Notes: generated by a model not told the origin, from the letters alone. Counted from the first letter of the stretch, positions 1-8,579 are shown. The stretch is DNA of 19,766 nt from Verrucomicrobia bacterium UBA6775 (GCA_002453165.1 DKGH01000184.1:511-20276); one strand, 5' to 3'. Translations and numbers: made by a program.

Positions 1-672
1 CATTGCGCTAGTAATATGAAGCAATGGGGTATAGGTACAATTATGTACGCTGGCGATAATGATGACTATTTTCCCGACAACACCAGAGGACAACATACAA
101 GTTGGGTGAGTAAAGAAGTTGCTGAATTCTGGGAGAAATACATTATGCCCCAAAAATTTGACTCCAATAAAAGGAAGAAAGATCGAGGACATGTGATTTT
201 TTGTCCATCTGACGAATGGCATAGAGAAGCAGATTTATGGAGAAATAGCGCCACACAATATCCCATTCTAACCGGGTATTTTTGGTTGCCTCATCGCCTT
301 CTTAACTCTTGGGGATATAACGTAAATGGATTGGAAGGCAAAGCTAGTAAAGGAGTGGCAGGTTGGCATTCGAGAAAAAAAATAAACCAAACTGTTTTTC
401 CGGGTAGCCCTTCACAAGTCCCTACTTTGGTTGATAGGATTCAGGGTTTTGGATCTTTTAGTGGAGGTAAACTGAAAATGAATAACTGGTACACTGACTC
501 CGGAGGAAAGAGCATTCCAACAGCTAACCATCCAACGGGACCAAAAGGCGAGCCGCCCGGTGGCAACTTCCTTATGACCGACGGGCATGTAGAATGGTTT
601 AAACTGAGTCAGGTCGAGTTAGGTTCCAATGGCGGCAGTTGGCAGTGTATTTACAAGGCGCCAGTGGATTAG
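1..672 (+). CDS. H-X9-DG prepilin-like protein (DUF1559 type), 5' end cut by window
   Basis: The frame is open from base 1, so the start codon and the N-terminal prepilin segment lie upstream; 223 residues are visible. The first residues (CASNMKQWGIGTIMYAGDNDDYFPDN) match the segment that follows the N-terminal helix in PVC prepilin-like proteins, where an 'NLKQWGxxxxMYxxDNxxxFP' pattern is common. Near the C-terminus a His is followed 16 residues later by Asp-Gly in MTDGHVEWF, which is the H-X9-DG-type signature. Such proteins are exported like type II secretion or type IV pilins, but what individual members do is not known. The gene is AT-richer than its neighbours (about 40% G+C in the first 60 bases against roughly 60% further on) and has no copy of the TTGGCCAA motif found elsewhere. 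The next gene starts 7 bases downstream. Confidence 0.8.
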   Translation, partial: HCASNMKQWGIGTIMYAGDNDDYFPDNTRGQHTSWVSKEVAEFWEKYIMPQKFDSNKRKKDRGHVIFCPSDEWHREADLWRNSATQYPILTGYFWLPHRLLNSWGYNVNGLEGKASKGVAGWHSRKKINQTVFPGSPSQVPTLVDRIQGFGSFSGGKLKMNNWYTDSGGKSIPTANHPTGPKGEPPGGNFLMTDGHVEWFKLSQVELGSNGGSWQCIYKAPVD

Positions 673-679
673 GCCGCTA

Positions 680-1657
680 ATGATTCACCGCATCGTGGTA
701 CTCGCTGCAGTCGTTGCGCTTGGCCAAGCGCAAATGGCTGCGCAGATTCGTCTGGCCAAGACCTGCACTGTCCACTTCGCAACACCAGAACAGGGCAAAT
801 CCCGATTGGCCAAGCACGATGCTTACATCAAGGGGCTAAGTCCGTTCGAGCGCGCAGCAAAAATTCTCAAGGCAGGACCAGTTTCTACTGAAGAATATAT
901 CGATTTCATCGGAGCACAGACACTCGAGTGGAACGAAAACGACAAGGCCAAGCTCAAGAAAATCATCCAAATTGCATCTTCCAAGCTCGCCCCGTATGCC
1001 CGGCATATCCCCCCAGACATTTATCTCATCAAGACCACCGGTAAGGATGAAGGTGCCGCGCCATACACGAGAGGTATCAGCATCGTTCTTCCAAATCGAA
1101 CGGTTCGGCAGTCTACGAAGGGGCTGGAGCGACTCTTCTACCACGAGCTGTTTCACATAATCTCACGAAACAACACCCAACTCCGTGACGAACTTTACGC
1201 ACTCATTGGATTTAAACCCTGCGGCGTGGTATCGCTACCGAAGGGCATGATGAACCGGCGTATCAGCAACCCTGACGCCCCCGTCGTAGAGCACTGCATC
1301 AGGATCACGGAAGACGGCAAGCCACACTGGGTCGCGCCGGTTTTGTTTTCGCGCATCCCCGAGTACGATCCCAAGGCTGGAGGCACATTCTTCCGCTATC
1401 TCGAGATGCGACTCATGGCCATCGAGCGCGACACGGCCAAGCCGATTTTGCGAGACGACAAACCGGTCCTGTTTCAACCAAGGGAAGTGGAGGGATTTTT
1501 TGAGCAGATCGGCAAAAACACCAACTACATCCTGCACCCAGAGGAAACGCTCGCGAACAATTTTGTTTTTCTGATCACGGAAAAACAGGGCCTCGCCAAC
1601 CCCAAGATTCCGAAAAAAATCGGGGCTGTCCTCCTGAAACCGGAGCCAAAAAACTAG
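680..1657 (+). CDS. Secreted protein with HExxH zinc-protease-like motif, family not recognised
   Basis: I chose the ATG at 680 (325 aa) over an in-frame ATG at 629. It gives a proper signal peptide (MIHRIVVLAAVVALGQA, probable cleavage after A17) and avoids overlap with the preceding gene. Residues 155-159 read HELFH, the zinc-binding HExxH motif of metallopeptidases, in the context LFYHELFHIIS. A later HPEETLANNF (H286 to F295) could supply a glutamate as third zinc ligand, as in gluzincins, but this is a guess. I do not recognise the family, so a peptidase activity is inferred from the motif only. The protein should act outside the cytoplasm. A 20-bp palindrome lies in the signal-peptide codons and a second TTGGCCAA lies at 806-813. 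The stop codon shares CTAG with the stop of the convergent DUF1501 gene. Confidence 0.75.
   Translation: MIHRIVVLAAVVALGQAQMAAQIRLAKTCTVHFATPEQGKSRLAKHDAYIKGLSPFERAAKILKAGPVSTEEYIDFIGAQTLEWNENDKAKLKKIIQIASSKLAPYARHIPPDIYLIKTTGKDEGAAPYTRGISIVLPNRTVRQSTKGLERLFYHELFHIISRNNTQLRDELYALIGFKPCGVVSLPKGMMNRRISNPDAPVVEHCIRITEDGKPHWVAPVLFSRIPEYDPKAGGTFFRYLEMRLMAIERDTAKPILRDDKPVLFQPREVEGFFEQIGKNTNYILHPEETLANNFVFLITEKQGLANPKIPKKIGAVLLKPEPKN
714..733. repeat. 20-bp perfect palindrome, longest copy of the CGCTTGGCCAAGCG family
   Basis: TTGCGCTTGGCCAAGCGCAA equals its own reverse complement. It includes the 14-bp core at 717-730 and encodes ALGQAQ across the signal-peptide cleavage site of the HExxH protein. 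Confidence 0.95.
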
Positions 1658-3096
1658 GCAAGAATCTCCCGGACCACCCGTCCGTGGACGTCGGTCAATC
1701 GGTACTGGCGCCCCTGAAACTTAAACGTCAATCGTTCGTGATCGATCCCCAACTGGTGCAGGATGGTCGCGTTCAGGTCATGCACATGCACCGGGTCCCG
1801 AACAATGTTGTAGCTGTAGTCATCGGTCTCACCATGCACCAGGCCGGATTTCACTCCTCCCCCGGCGAGCATGTAACTGAAGCAACGCGGATGATGATCG
1901 CGCCCGCCGTTTTTCTCCGGGGACTGCGCGTAAATTGTTCGACCAAACTCGCCTCCCCATACGATCAACGTCTCGTCGAGCAGGCCTCGTTGCCGCAGGT
2001 CGGTGATCAGGCCGGCCGTCGGGTAATCGGTGTCGCGGCATTGCCGTGGCATGTCGCGCGCGAGGTTGGAGTGATGATCCCAGCCCATGTGAAACAACTG
2101 GATAAACCGCACATCGCGCTCAGCCAACCGCCGGGCCAACAGGCAGTTCGCCGCGAAGGAACCCGCCTTTTTCACGTCCGGCCCGTAAAGCTTGAGGACA
2201 TGATCCGGTTCTCCGGAGACATCGGTCAGCTCCGGCACACTCGACTGCATCCGGAACGCCATCTCGTACTGGGCGATGCGCGCCTGGATTTCCGGGTCGC
2301 CCAGCGAGTCGTATCGCTGCCGGTTCAACGCCCCAAGGTCGTCAAGCATGTCCCGCCGCATGTCGCGGTCGATGCCGTCCGGGTTGGAAAGGTAATAGAC
2401 CGGATCGCCGCTGTTGCGAAACTTCACCCCCGAATGCTGGGTGGGCAGAAAACCGGACGACCACAATCGGCTGTACAACGGCTGGGCATCGCCGGAGCCG
2501 CCCCGGGAGGTCATGACGATGTACGTCGGCAGGTCACGGTTCATCGCACCGAGACCGTAGGACACCCACGAACCGATGCTCGGCCGGCCGGAGAGTTGAA
2601 AGCCGGTCTGCAAAAACGTGATCGCCGGGTCGTGGTTGATCGCCTCGGAATGAATTGAGCGCACCACGCACAGCTCGTCCGCCACTCGGCCAAGGTTGGG
2701 CAACATCTCGCTCAACTCCAGACCGCTTTGGCCATGTGCGGTAAAACGGTATTTCGTGGGGGCCACCGGCAGCGTTTTTTGGTTGGACGTCATGCCGGTC
2801 AACCGTTGCCTGCCCCGAATCGAGTCCGGCAGTTCCTGACCACGATGCTTCTCGAGTTGCGGCTTGGGATCAAAAAGATCCATCTGCGCGGGGCCGCCGG
2901 ACTGGAACAGGTAGATCACGCGCTTGGCCTTAGGAGCGAAGTGCGCTTGGCCAAGCGGCGCAGCCTCGGCCCGGCCCTGACCAAGCAGACAGCCAAGTGC
3001 CATGGCACCCAGCCCATTGGCTGAAGTCTGCAAAAACGTCCGCCGGTTGAGGGCGTCCTGCTGTTGCCAGTCGGCGGGATGAGTTGTCTGGGACAT
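1654..3096 (-). CDS. DUF1501 protein with Tat signal
   Basis: The gene encodes 480 residues with a twin-arginine signal: NRRTFL at residues 17-22, then a hydrophobic stretch and AEAAPLGQA near residue 51. It continues into the DUF1501 fold (alkaline-phosphatase/sulfatase-like), starting RVIYLFQSGGPAQMDLFDPKP. Later family-type segments are the His-rich HMGWDHHSNL and GGRDHHPRCFSYMLAGGGVKSG. DUF1501 proteins are abundant in Planctomycetota and Verrucomicrobiota and are exported folded; their substrate is unknown. The start ATG overlaps the stop of the upstream DUF1549/DUF1553 gene by one base (TAATG at 3094-3098), the standard pairing for these two families, which suggests translational coupling. 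A perfect 14-bp palindrome (2944-2957) encodes the LGQA after the Tat hydrophobic region. Confidence 0.93.
   Translation of the reverse strand: MSQTTHPADWQQQDALNRRTFLQTSANGLGAMALGCLLGQGRAEAAPLGQAHFAPKAKRVIYLFQSGGPAQMDLFDPKPQLEKHRGQELPDSIRGRQRLTGMTSNQKTLPVAPTKYRFTAHGQSGLELSEMLPNLGRVADELCVVRSIHSEAINHDPAITFLQTGFQLSGRPSIGSWVSYGLGAMNRDLPTYIVMTSRGGSGDAQPLYSRLWSSGFLPTQHSGVKFRNSGDPVYYLSNPDGIDRDMRRDMLDDLGALNRQRYDSLGDPEIQARIAQYEMAFRMQSSVPELTDVSGEPDHVLKLYGPDVKKAGSFAANCLLARRLAERDVRFIQLFHMGWDHHSNLARDMPRQCRDTDYPTAGLITDLRQRGLLDETLIVWGGEFGRTIYAQSPEKNGGRDHHPRCFSYMLAGGGVKSGLVHGETDDYSYNIVRDPVHVHDLNATILHQLGIDHERLTFKFQGRQYRLTDVHGRVVREILA
2944..2957. repeat. CGCTTGGCCAAGCG palindrome, perfect copy
   Basis: Exact 14-bp copy. 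On the minus strand it encodes LGQA just after the Tat hydrophobic region of the DUF1501 protein. Confidence 0.95.
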
Positions 3097-5360
3097 TACT
3101 TGTTGATCAGTTCGTCTAGATTCAAAAGGACGTTGGCCACGGTGGCCATCGCAGCCAGCTCCGCTTGGCCAAGCGCACCATCCGAGGGGCTTTCCCCCTG
3201 GCCAAGCAGTTGTTCCGCCGCCTTGGGCTGGGCGCGAAACCGGGCCAGACGGCGTTCATAACCGGCCGTCAGCAACGCCAATTCGGTCGGCTCCGGCTGT
3301 CGCGCGGTCGCCGCACGAAACGCCCAAGCGATGCGTTCGCCCGGAGTGACACCGTTCTCAATAATCCGCTCCGCAAACTTTCTCGACGCCTCCACGTAGG
3401 TCACCTCGTTCATCAGCGCGAGTGCCTGCAGCGGCGTGTTGGTATGGGAGCGTTTCACGGTGCACACCTCGCGGCTCGGCGCGTCGAACAACAGCATGCT
3501 GGGATGCGCGACGGTACGACGGATGCGCGAGTAGAGGCTGCGCCGGTACAGTTTCTCGCCGTGATCCTGCTTGAATGTGCCGCGCTTCTCGACCTCACGC
3601 CACAGGCCAGCTGGCTGATAAACCCACATGCTCGGCCCGCCGTGTTTCTCGACCATCAAGCCGGAGAGGAACAGCGCCTGATCTCGCACCATCTCGGCCG
3701 CGAGTCGCGTGCGTGGGCCTCGGCTCAGCAGCCGGTTTTCCGGGTCCAACCGCAGACGCTCCGAGTTGGTAGCCGCGTCCTGCCGGTAGGCAGCGCTCAT
3801 CACCATTTGCCTGAGCAGGCGCTTGATGTTCCAGCCGTGCTCGACAAAGTCCACCGCGAGCCAGTCGAGTAGTTGCGGGTGACTCGGCCAATCGGTTTGC
3901 ACCCCAAGATTCTCGGAGCTTTTGACGATACCGACGCCGAACAGTTGCTCCCACAACCGGTTCACGAGAACACGCGCCGTCAACGGATGCTGCCCATCCG
4001 TGAGCCAGCGCGCCAATGCCAGGCGATTCATTGGCATGTTGTCGGGCACAGGCGAGAGGGCCGACATCAAGCCCGGTTGAACCTCCTCGCCGGGCGCATC
4101 ATATTGCCCGCGCTCGAGAATGAACGCCTTGCGCGGCTTGTTGTCGCGCATGATCATCACAAACGGGTACTCCGCCTCCAGTCGGCCGATCTCAGCTTTG
4201 CGCCGGTCGGCATTCTCCTCAGCCGCTTCGACCTTTTTTTTGCGCCGCTCGTATTCGCTGTTTTTGTAGCGGATCCGCGGCTCGGCACTCCCCCGCAAAT
4301 TGTTGATGAATCCCTTCTCGTCGAGATTGTTGAACATTGCGAACAATTGGTAAAACTCCCGCTGACTGATCGGGTCATACTTGTGATCGTGACAACGGGC
4401 GCAGCTCAACGTGAGCCCCATCCAGACCGAGCCCATCGTCTGCACGCGATCGATGACGTACTCGATCCGCCACTCCTCGTCGAGCGCCCCACCCTCGGTA
4501 TTGATGCGATGGTTGCGGTTGAACCCGGTCGCGAGCACCTGACTCCCGGTGGCATTCGGCAGCAGGTCACCGGCAAGTTGTTCGACGGTGAACTGGTCGT
4601 ACGGCATGTTGTCGTTAAACGCCTCGATCACCCAGTTGCGCCAGGGCCACTGGCTGTTTTCGAGGTCGTTGTCATAGCCGTGACTGTCGCCATAACGCGC
4701 GCCGTCGAGCCACCAGATCGCCATGCGTTCGCCAAAACGAGGCGACTCCAGCAATCGATCGACCACCCGGCCGTAGGCATCCGGGCTGGTATCGCCAAAA
4801 AAACGATCGATCTCGCCGGGGGCCGGAGGCAGGCCGGTCAGGTCGAACGATACGCGCCTGATCAGGGTTTCACGGGAAGCCGATCGTTGTGGCGACAACC
4901 CCGCATCAGCCATTCGCCGGAGGACAAAACGATCAATCTCCCCGTGTCCCCAATTGGCGCCCCCCGGCAGCTTCGGTTTCTCGGGAGTCTCAAATGCCCA
5001 GTGCGTTTCGTAAACTGCGCCCTCGCTGATCCACTGCCGCAGGGTCGCTTTCTCGGATTCGGTCAACCCAACCTCATCCCGCGGAGGCATCACCTCGTCG
5101 ACGTGGGCCGAAAAGATTCGAGCCACCAATTCGCTGGCCTCCGGCTGGCCCGGCACAACCGCGCGCACGCCGTCACGCTCCAAGTACGCCGATGCCTTTT
5201 CATCAAGCCGGAGATCGGCCTTGCGCTTGGCCTGATCCACCCCGTGACAGGCGAAACATTTGCCGGCGAGGATTGGCAATACGTCGCGGTTAAAGCTCAC
5301 CGCCGCCTGGCCAAGCGATACCGAGCCAAGAATCAATGCAATGAACAATACTCGTAACAT
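3096..5360 (-). CDS. DUF1549/DUF1553 protein with planctomycete-type cytochrome c motif (PSCyt1/PSCyt2/PSD1)
   Basis: I chose the ATG at 5360 (754 aa) because it begins a clear signal peptide, MLRVLFIALILGSVSLGQA; upstream in-frame codons add a non-secretory extension. Domain order is PSCyt1 (VSFNRDVLPILAGKCFACHG, heme motif C35-x-x-C-H39), PSCyt2/DUF1549 with CARCHDHKYDP (C320, C323, H324), a short charged helix near residues 380-400, and C-terminal PSD1/DUF1553 (NRLALARWLTDGQHPLTARVLVNRLW). Such proteins are exported, are thought to bind heme c and always travel with DUF1501 partners; their reaction is not established. The start lies 19 bases after the stop of the dehydrogenase/cytochrome fusion, and its end overlaps the DUF1501 start. 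The GQA at the signal cleavage site is encoded by a one-mismatch copy of the palindrome (5304-5317), and a perfect copy (3162-3175) encodes LGQA near the C-terminus. Confidence 0.93.
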   Translation of the reverse strand: MLRVLFIALILGSVSLGQAAVSFNRDVLPILAGKCFACHGVDQAKRKADLRLDEKASAYLERDGVRAVVPGQPEASELVARIFSAHVDEVMPPRDEVGLTESEKATLRQWISEGAVYETHWAFETPEKPKLPGGANWGHGEIDRFVLRRMADAGLSPQRSASRETLIRRVSFDLTGLPPAPGEIDRFFGDTSPDAYGRVVDRLLESPRFGERMAIWWLDGARYGDSHGYDNDLENSQWPWRNWVIEAFNDNMPYDQFTVEQLAGDLLPNATGSQVLATGFNRNHRINTEGGALDEEWRIEYVIDRVQTMGSVWMGLTLSCARCHDHKYDPISQREFYQLFAMFNNLDEKGFINNLRGSAEPRIRYKNSEYERRKKKVEAAEENADRRKAEIGRLEAEYPFVMIMRDNKPRKAFILERGQYDAPGEEVQPGLMSALSPVPDNMPMNRLALARWLTDGQHPLTARVLVNRLWEQLFGVGIVKSSENLGVQTDWPSHPQLLDWLAVDFVEHGWNIKRLLRQMVMSAAYRQDAATNSERLRLDPENRLLSRGPRTRLAAEMVRDQALFLSGLMVEKHGGPSMWVYQPAGLWREVEKRGTFKQDHGEKLYRRSLYSRIRRTVAHPSMLLFDAPSREVCTVKRSHTNTPLQALALMNEVTYVEASRKFAERIIENGVTPGERIAWAFRAATARQPEPTELALLTAGYERRLARFRAQPKAAEQLLGQGESPSDGALGQAELAAMATVANVLLNLDELINK
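3162..3175. repeat. CGCTTGGCCAAGCG palindrome, perfect copy
   Basis: Exact 14-bp copy encoding LGQA near the C-terminus of the DUF1549/DUF1553 protein. A degenerate copy (CTGGCCAAGC) lies about 25 bases away. Confidence 0.95.
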
Positions 5361-5379
5361 ATCAGGTTGAAGTCGCTTT

Positions 5380-8300
5380 TTAGTCGGGGTGCGCCTCCAG
5401 TAATTCGTCGGGAGTGTACAGGTCAACCCGCCCTTCCGTGGCACTGCGAATCACCTTGATTTGCGCCGGCACAACGGCACTCGAACGGTTCCCAAATGCA
5501 TTCCGCACGTAGGTTAGCACCGCCGCCAGTTCGTCGTCGCTCAGGTGCTTGAACGGCACCATCGGGACTGTGCCGGGAAACTTGGTACCGTTTACCGAGA
5601 TCGGGCCGGTGATGCCGTGCAGCACCAGCTTGGCCAGGCGCTCGGCACTCCCGGTCACCCACTCGGACTTGGCCAAGGGCGGAAACTGCGCCGCGGGAAG
5701 CCCCGTGCCGTCCGGCTGATGACAGGTCACACAATGCCCCTCGCGGCCGTACACCTCCGCCCCCTTCAGAAACAACTCCCGCGCCTGCCCCGTGAGATGT
5801 GTCTCGGGATCGCGCTTGGCCAAGCGCTGGATCGACGCACCGTCGTAGTGCCGTGTCACCGCCGCGTAAACATCGTTCAAACGGTCGTGGTCGTTGGGCA
5901 ATGAGTTTTCAAAAATCGAACGCCCCGCATCCGAGCTCAGCCAGGTGGAGGCAACATTTGCCTCGAGCCGAACTCGCCCATGAGGATCTTTCACCGCCTT
6001 GGCCAAAAGCTTGGCCTGATCAGGCACGCGATGACCATTGTAACGCAGCACTCGAACCGCTGCGGCACGGGCACGATAATCCTTGGCCGACAAAAGTCGC
6101 TTAAGCAGCGGTACATCGACGCGGTCGTGCCCCCACGTCACCCACAGTGCCTCAAGCAAATGATGCTCGTGGCGCTTGTCCTTCGCATCAAGTGAATCGA
6201 CCCATCCCCGGACAGCCGACAATACGTGCTGCGGATCTCGACCGCGAAGTTCCCTGCGCGTGCGATACCGGGTGCGGTATTCGGGCAGCTTGAGATTTTC
6301 GAGTAACTCCGGAATGGAAGCCCCAAAAATCTTTGCCGGCTTGACCAGTGGCCGCGATGGATAAGTGAGCCGAAACACCCGGCCATGCGCGTGGTCGCGA
6401 TTCACGTCACGGGCATTGTGCTGCATGTGACCGATCAGGGCGTTGTGCCAATCGACCACGTACAACGAACCGTCCGGCGCGAATTCCATGTCGACCGGCC
6501 GAAAGTTACGGTCGGTGCTGATCATCAAATCGTGCCGATAGATGGCCCGCATCACGGCACCATCCTCGACCATGCGATGTTGTTTCGCCCCTCGAAAACC
6601 GATTGTGTTGTTGATCAACACGTCGCCCTGCACCTCGTCGGGAAAATGGCGACTGGACACAAACTCCAACCCAGACGTCGGCCGGACGCGATGTTGCTCA
6701 AGCAAATTCCACGGGTTGGGGGCAAAATCCCCATACGGAACCTTGATCGATGCCGGCAACATCCAGCGCAGGTTGGGGTCGGACGTGTCCGTGAAATAAT
6801 CCTGCCCCCATTCATCGAACGCCGTGCCCCACGGGTTTGGAATCGACACCCGACAACTCCGCTCGAGATGACCACGCTGCGGCGTGAACCGGAAGAATCC
6901 TCCATTCGAGCTGCGAATTGGGCCGTAGGCAGTCTCTACATTGGAGTGAAGAAACGTCCCCTCACCCATGATGATCGCACCGGAAGGGTCGGCACAAAAA
7001 GCACTGATCGCATGATGTGTGTCATGGTCGTCAAAACCACTCAGGATAATCTCCCGGCCGTCGACCTTGTCGTCGAGGTCATCATCCCGCAGCAGCACAA
7101 GATCGCCCCCCTGCGACACGTACACCCCGTCGGGTGCAAACTCGAAACCAAGCGGCAGGTGCAGGTCATCCACAAACACCATTTCCTTGTCAGCCTTGCC
7201 GTCGTTGTTGGTGTCCTCGAGGATAATCAACTTGTCGTTCGGTTTTGCATCGCCCGGTTTGAAGTGCGGATAAGTTGGCATCGTCGCCACCCAGAGACGC
7301 CCCCGGTTGTCGAAAGCCAACTGCGACGGATTGGCCAGGTTCGGAAATTCCTGTTCCGACGCGAACAACTCGATCCGGTAACCCTCAGCCACCTTGATGC
7401 TGGCCACCGACTCGTCGCCGTACTTGTATTCGAACTTGGAGTTAAGGCTGCCAATCTGCGGCACCTTGTGTGTGGCCGCGTCGGCCTTGGCCAGATCGTA
7501 CTGCCTGCCATTGATCACTGCCCACACGGCCTCATCGCGATTGGCCACCATCTGCTCAATCTTCTTCAATTCGTGCGGATAGTTTTTCGGGCCGTGAGGA
7601 TTGTGCCTGCGACCAAACACATGCACGCCGTTGGGGATCTTATAAAACTTGTGCCAGTACCAGTTTTTCTCCCGCACTGCCTTCAGAATTTGCCCGGCCT
7701 CACCGGCCGCGCGCGGCTTGCCGAACAACCCCTCCGCAAGCACCGGTGCAAGCCGCCGGTAAGCCGCCTCCGTCAACAGCGCCCCATCGCGGGTCAACGG
7801 CTCACTCGACTGCTCCATCCATCGCTGGGTGACCGAGAACAGGTTCATAAACAGGACACCATGCCGCTTGGCCACATCCTCCATCGCGGCGGTGTAAAGT
7901 GATAGGTTCGTGTTTTCCACCGTCCCATCCGGAGTGCCGTGAGTCGCTGATAGATTTTCGAACGCCACCGGCGACACCAGTGCCAATTGCGGCGCAGTCT
8001 TGCCATTGTATTTTTGGCTGCGAGTGTGATTGATGAAATCGGCCAACTCCGCCTTGAACCGATCCAATCCAGCGCCCCCCTCAAACGACTCGTTGAAACC
8101 GAAGAAGGCAACGATGACATCCGCCTTCAACCGGGTAAGCCACTGGTCCGGCTTCTCGTAAAAACCGCGGCCGGCGTGACCTGAGCCCCAGCGATCCTTC
8201 GCTTGGCCAAGCGTGCGATACTTCTCCGCTCCGGGGAATGGCCACGGATCGTTCCTCGCGGAGTGAGGGCGAAACGCCGGCGTGTTGCCCTCGTCGCACA

Positions 8301-8511
8301 TGTTTCGGATGAATAGTCGACTCGAGGGATATCGAAGATGCATCTCCGTTTCAAAATGGCCGTACCGCCCCATCCGGGAGCCAAGCCCGTTCCCAAGCAA
8401 AACGAGATGCGTGCCGTCCTGAATCGACAAACGATCCGCAGCACACGGTTTGGGGGGAACAAAAAAGAACAGCGCCAGACAAACGCACAGACTGCCCAAA
8501 AATAGCCTCAT
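5380..8511 (-). CDS. SGNH-hydrolase / membrane-bound-dehydrogenase-type propeller / cytochrome c fusion
   Basis: This 1043-residue exported protein starts with a signal peptide (MRLFLGSLCVCLALFFFVPPKP). Residues about 30-270 look like an SGNH/GDSL hydrolase: LVLLGNGLGSRMG near the N-terminus, then VIVAFFGFNESFEG, with N-E in the place of the family's block III. From about residue 373 a beta-propeller of the PVC 'membrane-bound dehydrogenase' type follows (GYRIELFASE, LAFDNRGRLWVATMPTYPHF, DTNNDGKADKEMVF, VVDWHNALIGHMQHNARD). HEAT-like helices lie around 790-880. A C-terminal cytochrome c domain has C927-VT-C930-H931 and a likely Met ligand in PMVPF. The likely role is periplasmic oxidation of a sugar-like compound, with electrons passed to heme. 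The substrate is unknown. The DUF1549/DUF1553 gene follows 19 bases later. Confidence 0.85.
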   Translation of the reverse strand: MRLFLGSLCVCLALFFFVPPKPCAADRLSIQDGTHLVLLGNGLGSRMGRYGHFETEMHLRYPSSRLFIRNMCDEGNTPAFRPHSARNDPWPFPGAEKYRTLGQAKDRWGSGHAGRGFYEKPDQWLTRLKADVIVAFFGFNESFEGGAGLDRFKAELADFINHTRSQKYNGKTAPQLALVSPVAFENLSATHGTPDGTVENTNLSLYTAAMEDVAKRHGVLFMNLFSVTQRWMEQSSEPLTRDGALLTEAAYRRLAPVLAEGLFGKPRAAGEAGQILKAVREKNWYWHKFYKIPNGVHVFGRRHNPHGPKNYPHELKKIEQMVANRDEAVWAVINGRQYDLAKADAATHKVPQIGSLNSKFEYKYGDESVASIKVAEGYRIELFASEQEFPNLANPSQLAFDNRGRLWVATMPTYPHFKPGDAKPNDKLIILEDTNNDGKADKEMVFVDDLHLPLGFEFAPDGVYVSQGGDLVLLRDDDLDDKVDGREIILSGFDDHDTHHAISAFCADPSGAIIMGEGTFLHSNVETAYGPIRSSNGGFFRFTPQRGHLERSCRVSIPNPWGTAFDEWGQDYFTDTSDPNLRWMLPASIKVPYGDFAPNPWNLLEQHRVRPTSGLEFVSSRHFPDEVQGDVLINNTIGFRGAKQHRMVEDGAVMRAIYRHDLMISTDRNFRPVDMEFAPDGSLYVVDWHNALIGHMQHNARDVNRDHAHGRVFRLTYPSRPLVKPAKIFGASIPELLENLKLPEYRTRYRTRRELRGRDPQHVLSAVRGWVDSLDAKDKRHEHHLLEALWVTWGHDRVDVPLLKRLLSAKDYRARAAAVRVLRYNGHRVPDQAKLLAKAVKDPHGRVRLEANVASTWLSSDAGRSIFENSLPNDHDRLNDVYAAVTRHYDGASIQRLAKRDPETHLTGQARELFLKGAEVYGREGHCVTCHQPDGTGLPAAQFPPLAKSEWVTGSAERLAKLVLHGITGPISVNGTKFPGTVPMVPFKHLSDDELAAVLTYVRNAFGNRSSAVVPAQIKVIRSATEGRVDLYTPDELLEAHPD
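5812..5827. repeat. 16-bp palindrome GCGCTTGGCCAAGCGC
   Basis: Perfect 16-bp palindrome containing the 14-bp core at 5813-5826. It encodes QRLAKRD in the linker before the cytochrome c domain of the fusion protein. Confidence 0.95.
8200..8213. repeat. CGCTTGGCCAAGCG palindrome, perfect copy
   Basis: Exact 14-bp copy. It encodes TLGQAK in the N-terminal SGNH-like domain of the fusion protein. Confidence 0.95.
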
Positions 8512-8559
8512 GATTTCGGCGCATCATCTCGCTCAGGCAACCACGCCGCAAGGAAAACC

Positions 8560-8579
8560 AAGCGCTTGGCCAATCGCTT
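8560..8579. repeat. Near-perfect 20-bp palindrome at the end of the SRPBCC gene
   Basis: AAGCGCTTGGCCAATCGCTT has one mismatched base pair. It is the only non-coding complete core copy, and its edge overlaps the stop codon of the frameshifted SRPBCC gene. No T-run follows, so it is not a standard terminator. Confidence 0.85.

Noticed and set aside
714..733. Palindrome copies as rho-independent terminators
   Set aside because: Nearly all copies are inside coding sequence and none that I checked is followed by a T-run.
1684..2658. Plus-strand open frame of 324 codons
   Set aside because: Antisense to the DUF1501 gene; no signal, domain or plausible start context.
3873..5357. Long plus-strand open frame of 494 codons
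   Set aside because: It lies wholly antisense to the DUF1549/DUF1553 gene, has no recognisable domain, and is the usual shadow frame of a G+C-rich gene.
5361..5444. N-terminal extension of the DUF1549/DUF1553 protein
   Set aside because: It would place 28 charged residues ahead of a normal signal peptide and overlap the fusion gene's end.
6385..7902. Long plus-strand open frame of 505 codons
   Set aside because: Antisense to the dehydrogenase/cytochrome fusion, whose own domains are clear; its sequence shows no family pattern.
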